64,000 nt of DNA, taken from the NCBI GenBank assembly GCA_965205165.1, contig OZ242037.1:2542001-2606000 (forward strand). Reading direction: 5' to 3'. A program made the translations under genes and the position numbers. The notes under the pieces were generated by a model that worked only from the letters and a program-made list of their open reading frames with translations, was not told the DNA's origin and searched no databases. The stretch is from CBDESM01 sp965205165. GTDB taxonomy: Bacteria; Chloroflexota; Dehalococcoidia; Bin125. Of this stretch, positions 60,511 to 64,000 are shown one piece after another (within the stretch, counting starts at the first letter, position 1; each line of letters begins with the position of its first letter).

Positions 60511-61595
60511 GCGGCGGACTCGGCGAGCAGACGGGCCTCTTCGGCCGTGGCCGCGGCGTCGATCAGCGGGTCCAGTTCACCCTCCAGCATGCGGTCGAGG
60601 TCGTGCCGGGTCAGCCCGATCCGGTGGTCGGTGATCCGGTTCTCGGAGAAGTTGTACGTGCGTATCTTCTCCGCCCGCATCCCGCCGCCGACCTGGGAAC
60701 GCCGGTCGGAGTCCCGCTCCCCCTTTTGCTGGGCGCGCTGGATCTCCCAGAGGCGCGACTCCAGCACCGCCCAAGCCTTGTCTTTGTTCTTGAGCTGCGA
60801 GCGCTCGTCGGTGCAGGTCACGACGATGCCGGTCGGCTCATGGGTGAGGCGCACGCCGGTCTCGACCTTGTTGACGTTCTGGCCGCCCGCGCCGCCCGAG
60901 TGAAAGAGGTCGAGGCGGACTTCAGAGCGGTCGAGATCGACATCGCCCTTTTCTGCTTCGGGCAGCACGGCCACGGTCGCGGTCGAGGTGTGGATGCGCC
61001 CCTGCGCCTCGGTTCGGGGCACGCGCTGGACGCGGTGGACGCCGCGCTCGTACTTGAGCCGGGAGAATGCGCCCGCCCCCGCAATCTGGCAGACGACCTC
61101 CTTGAAGCCGCCGATCGCGGTGCTGCTCGCGTTGATGATCTCCGAGTTCCAGCCGCGCTGCTCCGCATAGCGCTGGTAGGCGCGGAGCAGGTCGCCCGCC
61201 CAGAGGCCCGCCTCATCGCCGCCCGCGCCGGCGCGGATCTCGACGATCACGTTGCGGTCGTCGTTGGGATCCTTGGGCAGCAGCGCGCGCTTGGCCTCTT
61301 CTTCCAGCTGGGCGATGCGCTCCCTGAGCTCATCGACCTCAGCCTGCGCGAGCTCGCGCAGCTCGTCCTCGTCGGTTTCCGCAAGCACGGCGCGGGCCTG
61401 CTCCGAATCCCCCGTCGCCCGCTCGTACTCCGCGAAGAGCTGGACGACGGGCTGGAGGCCGGCGTGCTCCCTGCCCAGCCGCTGGAGCTCGACGGGATTG
61501 CCGGCCACCTCGGGCTCCGACATCCGCGCCTCGATCGCCTGGAAGCGCTGGCGCACCTCCTCGAGCCGCTCCCACATCGGGCTGCGGGCGCTCAT
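60507..61595 (-). CDS. prfA: Peptide chain release factor 1
   Basis: A 362-residue RF1. The GGQ motif is DLFHSGGAGGQNVNKVETGV (about 232-251), contacting the peptidyl-transferase centre. The codon-recognition region lies around GVHRVQRVPRTEAQGRIHTS with VIVEIRAGAGGDEAGLWAGD before it. RF1 reads UAA and UAG, not UGA, which matters here because a UGA codon is used for selenocysteine in this window; RF2 would be the competitor. The start at 61595 overlaps the hisS stop (ATGA). Confidence 0.95.
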   Translation of the reverse strand: MSARSPMWERLEEVRQRFQAIEARMSEPEVAGNPVELQRLGREHAGLQPVVQLFAEYERATGDSEQARAVLAETDEDELRELAQAEVDELRERIAQLEEEAKRALLPKDPNDDRNVIVEIRAGAGGDEAGLWAGDLLRAYQRYAEQRGWNSEIINASSTAIGGFKEVVCQIAGAGAFSRLKYERGVHRVQRVPRTEAQGRIHTSTATVAVLPEAEKGDVDLDRSEVRLDLFHSGGAGGQNVNKVETGVRLTHEPTGIVVTCTDERSQLKNKDKAWAVLESRLWEIQRAQQKGERDSDRRSQVGGGMRAEKIRTYNFSENRITDHRIGLTRHDLDRMLEGELDPLIDAAATAEEARLLAESAA

Positions 61596-62875
61596 TTCGA
61601 GGCTCCCAACTCGGCGGCGAGCGTCGCCGCGACATCGGCGAGCGGTTCGATCCGCTGTTCGCCGCCGGAGAGGTCGCGCACGGTGCATTGCCCCTCGGCC
61701 AGGTCGCGCTCGCCGATGATCACCGCCCGCGCCGCCTCCGCCCGGTTCGCCTGCCGCAGCTGCGCCTTGAGCGATCGCCCGCCGAAGATGACCGAGGCGC
61801 GGAAACCGGCCCGCCGCAGCGCGCCCGCGATCCGGGTCGCCTCCGCGGCCGGCGCCTCGCCCAGCGCGGCGATCAGGACATCGGGGCGCTCCTCGGTTTC
61901 GGGCGCCAGCCCCTGCTCGCGCAGGTTGAGCGCCATCCGCTCGATCCCCATCCCGAAGCCGATACCCGGCGTCGGCGGCCCGCCGATCTGCTCGATCAGC
62001 CCGTCGTAGCGCCCCCCCGCCAGCACCGTCACCTGCGAACCCGCCTGCTCCGTCGGCACGATCTCGAACACCGTGTGCGCGTAGTAATCGAGCCCCCTCA
62101 CCAGCGTCGGCCGCTCCTCGAAGGGGATGCCCAAGGCCGCCAAGTGGCACTTGACGGCGTCGTAGTAGGCCGCCGATTCGGGGCTCAGGCAATCGGCGAG
62201 CAGCGGCGCGTCCGCTTGGAACGGGCGGGTGCGGTCTTCCTTGCTGTCGAGCAGGCGCAGCGGCGCCCGGTCGAAGCGGGCGCGGTCTTCGGGCGCGATT
62301 TCATCAAGGTGGGGGCGGAAGTGGTCTTGCAGCTGCGGCACGTAGCGGCGGCGGTCTTCGAGGTCGCCGATGCTGTTGATCAGCAGGACGAGGTTGCGCA
62401 GGCCGAGCGTTTCGGCGATCCGCCAGCCGAGGTCGATCACCTCCGCGTCCAGCGCCGGATCGCGCAGGCCGATCGCTTCGACCCCGAACTGCGTGTGCTG
62501 CCGCAGCCGCCCCGCCTGCGGGCGCTCGTAGCGGAACATCGGCAACCGGTAGGCGAGTTTGACCGGCTGCGGCAGATTCGCCATCCCGTGCTGCAGGTAG
62601 GCGCGGCAGACCGAGGCCGTCCCCTCCGGCCGCAGCGCCAGCCGATCCCCCCCGCGATCCTCGAACACGTACATCTCTTTCTCGACGATGTCCGTGCCCT
62701 CCCCGGCCCCGCGCGCGAACAGATCGGCCGCCTCGAAGGTCGGCGGCTCGATCAGGCCGTAGCCCGCGAGCCGCGCTTGGGCGCGCGCGACGGACGCGAC
62801 ATGGTCGTGCAGGGGGAATTCGTCCGGCAGGAGGTCGCGGGTGCCGCGGGGAGACTGGTACATGGGCGGGCTCAT
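61592..62875 (-). CDS. hisS: Histidine--tRNA ligase
   Basis: A 427-residue class II synthetase. It begins with SPRGTRDLLPDEFPLHDHVA; motif 1 follows, then LRPEGTASVCRAYLQHGMAN, motif 2 MFRYERPQAGRLRQHTQFGV (about 117-136), histidine loop LVRGLDYYAHTVFEIVPTEQ (about 263-282), GGRYDGLIEQIGGPPTPGIG and motif 3 FGMGIERMAL. The C-terminal anticodon domain is present (VIFGGRSLKAQLRQANRAEA). It is first in hisS-prfA-prmC. Confidence 0.96.
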   Translation of the reverse strand: MSPPMYQSPRGTRDLLPDEFPLHDHVASVARAQARLAGYGLIEPPTFEAADLFARGAGEGTDIVEKEMYVFEDRGGDRLALRPEGTASVCRAYLQHGMANLPQPVKLAYRLPMFRYERPQAGRLRQHTQFGVEAIGLRDPALDAEVIDLGWRIAETLGLRNLVLLINSIGDLEDRRRYVPQLQDHFRPHLDEIAPEDRARFDRAPLRLLDSKEDRTRPFQADAPLLADCLSPESAAYYDAVKCHLAALGIPFEERPTLVRGLDYYAHTVFEIVPTEQAGSQVTVLAGGRYDGLIEQIGGPPTPGIGFGMGIERMALNLREQGLAPETEERPDVLIAALGEAPAAEATRIAGALRRAGFRASVIFGGRSLKAQLRQANRAEAARAVIIGERDLAEGQCTVRDLSGGEQRIEPLADVAATLAAELGASK

Positions 62876-62895
62876 CGTAGCAACGGCCCGGGCTG

Positions 62896-62901
62896 TAGGA
62901 T
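62896..62901 (+). promoter_or_regulatory. Leaderless -10 box of coiled-coil gene
   Basis: TAGGAT followed by six bases (TGGGGC) and ATG at 62908; transcription should start at the initiation codon. There is no Shine-Dalgarno. Confidence 0.5.
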
Positions 62902-62907
62902 TGGGGC

Positions 62908-63399
62908 ATGGCGATCAGGGCGAACCGGCTGCGCGGCGTGTTCCTCCGGCGCGGATGGCGCGAGGAAGACGCGAACGAGCTCGTCGAGCTCGACTCCGAG
63001 GCCAACGCCGAAACGCTGCAAGCGGCGATCGACGAGCTGGAAGCGCGGATCGAGCGCGAGCGCGAGTCGGCCCGGGAGCAGGCGCGCCACGAGCGCGAGC
63101 TGGCCGCCGCCGAGCGGGCCCGCTTGGATGACAAGCTGGAGAGTGGCTACGAGCGGCTGCTCGCCGAGATCCGCAGCGGCAACCAACGGCTCGGACAGAG
63201 GATGGACCTGTTCGAGCAGCAGTTGCAACTGCTCAAGGAGCAGCTGAAGTTGCTTGAGCAGAAGATCGAGCAGGAGGGCAAGTTGTCGGATGAGCGGATG
63301 CGGCGGCGCTTCGCGCAGCAAGGGCTGGGGCTGGCGGGCTTGATCCTCGGAGTCGCGGGGATCATGGCAGGGCTGGCCGCAGCGGGCGTCTTCGGCTGA
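62908..63399 (+). CDS. Coiled-coil protein with C-terminal membrane anchor
   Basis: A 163-residue protein. After an N-terminal segment FLRRGWREEDANELVELDSE come about 90 residues of coiled coil (REQARHERELAAAERARLDD, LFEQQLQLLKEQLKLLEQKI) and a C-terminal membrane helix (GLGLAGLILGVAGIMAGLAA). The layout resembles DUF1640/CCDC90-like proteins. Expression is probably leaderless. It overlaps the next gene by one base. The next protein is a shortened relative of its C-terminal half. Confidence 0.7.
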   Translation: MAIRANRLRGVFLRRGWREEDANELVELDSEANAETLQAAIDELEARIERERESAREQARHERELAAAERARLDDKLESGYERLLAEIRSGNQRLGQRMDLFEQQLQLLKEQLKLLEQKIEQEGKLSDERMRRRFAQQGLGLAGLILGVAGIMAGLAAAGVFG

Positions 63400-63632
63400 T
63401 GGGGCGGGCTGGCGCGGGCGACAAGGCGGAGAGCAGCTACGACCGGCTGCTCGCCGAGTTCGGCAACATCGGACAGGGGATTGATCGGCTTGGGCAGAAG
63501 ATCAGCCAGAGCGCCGATCTGTCGGACAAGCTATTTGCGCGGCGGCTTCTGCAGCAGGGGTTCTGGCTGGCGGGGGTGATCATCGGGGCGGGGGTCATGG
63601 TGTCGCTGGTGCTGGCGGGCGTCTTCTCTTGA
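63399..63632 (+). CDS. Short paralogue of the preceding coiled-coil membrane protein
   Basis: A 77-residue protein. ESSYDRLLAEFGNIGQGIDR and LFARRLLQQGFWLAGVIIGA plus LVLAGVFS align with ESGYERLLAEIRSGNQRLGQ, MRRRFAQQGLGLAGLILGVA and LAAAGVFG of the upstream protein, so it arose by duplication and loss of the coiled-coil middle. It starts within the upstream stop (TGATG). The two may form a hetero-oligomer. Function unknown. Confidence 0.65.
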   Translation: MGRAGAGDKAESSYDRLLAEFGNIGQGIDRLGQKISQSADLSDKLFARRLLQQGFWLAGVIIGAGVMVSLVLAGVFS

Positions 63633-63659
63633 CCGGGTGCGCCTGCTGATTGATATAAT
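63629..63659 (+). promoter_or_regulatory. Promoter of the secreted-protein leader
   Basis: TTGACC (63629-63634), a 19-base spacer and a perfect TATAAT (63654-63659). It would start transcription near 63667, giving a leader of about 170 bases before the CDS at 63838. Confidence 0.6.
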
Positions 63660-63678
63660 GAACCCCGGCGCGGTGCCC

Positions 63679-63722
63679 GGATGGGGCATCCCAGTTGGCG
63701 GGAGAGGTGAGCCATGCTTCGC
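63679..63722 (+). ncRNA. Diverged copy of the array element in a 5' leader
   Basis: GGATGGGGCATCCCAGTTGG, followed by CGGGAG, resembles the first hairpin and linker of the 2.7-3.2 kb units (closest to unit 1). TGGG (63682-63685) can pair with CCCA (63690-63693); GGATG/CATCC is a competing pairing. The second hairpin is not conserved, but GCTTCG recurs at 63716-63721. It lies 20 bases after a strong promoter, inside the leader of a secreted-protein gene. Homology is likely but not proven. Confidence 0.35.
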
Positions 63723-63800
63723 TGCTTGACTGCTGTTCCGGTTCGCGCTTCGGGAAATCGCGGAAAAGACGGGGGGGGGGGGGGGGGGGGGCACTGCTGA
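63714..63800 (+). CDS. Short leader ORF running through the poly-G tract
   Basis: A 28-residue ORF starting inside the structured element, with GGAGAGG upstream. It reads MLRCLTAVPVRASGNRGKD, then seven Gly encoded by the 21-G tract, then HC and TGA. With one G fewer (20) the frame would stay open into the secreted-protein gene at 63838, adding about 41 residues before its Met. Whether it is translated is unknown. Confidence 0.25.
   Translation: MLRCLTAVPVRASGNRGKDGGGGGGGHC
63771..63791 (+). repeat. 21-base poly-G homopolymer tract
   Basis: An uninterrupted run of 21 G lies in the leader between the promoter and the secreted-protein gene. Tracts of this length are prone to slippage in vivo and to error in sequencing and assembly; the exact length given is doubtful. 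Confidence 0.8.
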
Positions 63801-63837
63801 CCGCTCCGGTACGGGGCGGTTTGACGGGAGGCCTCCG

Positions 63838-64000
63838 ATGATCGCCTCCAAGCGATGGAACGGGGCTTGGGCGCGGCGGGCCGGACTGCTGGCGCTGGCT
63901 ATCGCGCTGCTCGCCGGCGGCTGGCTGATCTTGGCGCCCGCGCCGGCCAATGCCGATGGCGGCACCAACACCTTCAACTCCGGCAACTGGGACCCGCAGA
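63838..64000 (+). CDS. Secreted protein, N-terminal fragment (runs off window)
   Basis: The frame is open from ATG 63838 to the window end: 54 residues. A basic start (MIASKRWNGAWARRA) and hydrophobic core GLLALAIALLAGGWLILAPA with likely cleavage after ANA form a Sec signal peptide. The mature part begins DGGTNTFNSGNWDPQ. GGGAGG lies nine bases before the ATG. The product is exported; its family cannot be told from this fragment. Confidence 0.7.
   Translation, partial: MIASKRWNGAWARRAGLLALAIALLAGGWLILAPAPANADGGTNTFNSGNWDPQ

Overview
This is a GC-rich bacterial chromosome segment (roughly two thirds G+C by eye), tightly packed, with many ATGA or 1-base overlaps between neighbouring genes. 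It carries housekeeping genes (serS, argF, cdaA, der, plsY, gpsA, a nuo operon, dnaX, recR, recO, metG, prfA, hisS). There are no rRNA genes, phage genes or insertion sequences. Two luciferase-like (F420-type) monooxygenases, a probable UGSC selenoprotein, a GuaB3-type IMPDH homologue, paired MaoC/FAS1-like dehydratases and a metG-tatD-polyprenyl synthetase cluster point to an uncultured Chloroflexota lineage (Dehalococcoidia/SAR202-like). Actinomycetota are the main alternative. The assignment is an inference from gene content and recall, not a database result.

Layout. 0-5.2 kb: a BNR-repeat protein with a MoaD-like partner, RidA, an EEP-family phosphatase/nuclease, then a 490-base non-coding stretch with five tandem copies of a structured element, a DUF3800 gene, an LLM monooxygenase and a SelW-like protein. 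5.2-9.4 kb: secreted or lipid-anchored proteins, including a small one with a duplicated C-x3-C-x3-C motif. 9.5-19.4 kb: a UGSC protein whose in-frame UGA is best read as selenocysteine, its coupled partner, assorted hydrolases and oxidases, Nudix-serS-methyltransferase, a PIN-like pair and a duplicated NIPSNAP-like protein. 20-24.3 kb: tRNA-Ser, an alcohol dehydrogenase, tRNA-Leu and comEC-comEA. 24.4-32.9 kb (+): argF, cdaA-ybbR, der-plsY-gpsA, a HEAT-repeat protein, Nudix and GNAT. 33-34.8 kb (-): a dehydratase pair and a PHP phosphoesterase.

34.9-50.8 kb (+): a good sigma70-type promoter precedes nuoA-C-D-H-J-K-(64-aa protein)-L-M-N. The operon has no nuoB, nuoI or nuoEFG. It is followed by ybeY, dnaX (zinc module missing), ybaB, recR, recO, an FmdB-type zinc ribbon and a DNA methyltransferase fused to an HNH nuclease. 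50.8-55.1 kb (-): polyprenyl synthetase, tatD, metG, rsmI. 55.3-58.5 kb (+): guaB3, then a compositionally different island with a membrane-anchored HTH protein and two unknown genes. 58.5-62.9 kb (-): a serine hydrolase, prmC-prfA-hisS. 62.9-64 kb (+): two related coiled-coil membrane proteins, a promoter with a diverged copy of the structured element, a 21-G tract inside a short ORF, and the start of a secreted protein.

The best candidate for something undescribed is the tandem array at 2720-3215. Each unit has a TANNNT box 7-8 bases before a ~55-base segment that folds into two hairpins. The second hairpin always has a GNRA loop, and its stem changes between copies by compensating substitutions. 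I read it as a tandem array of small structured RNA genes facing the DUF3800 gene. A related element lies at about 63.68 kb in the leader of a secreted-protein gene.
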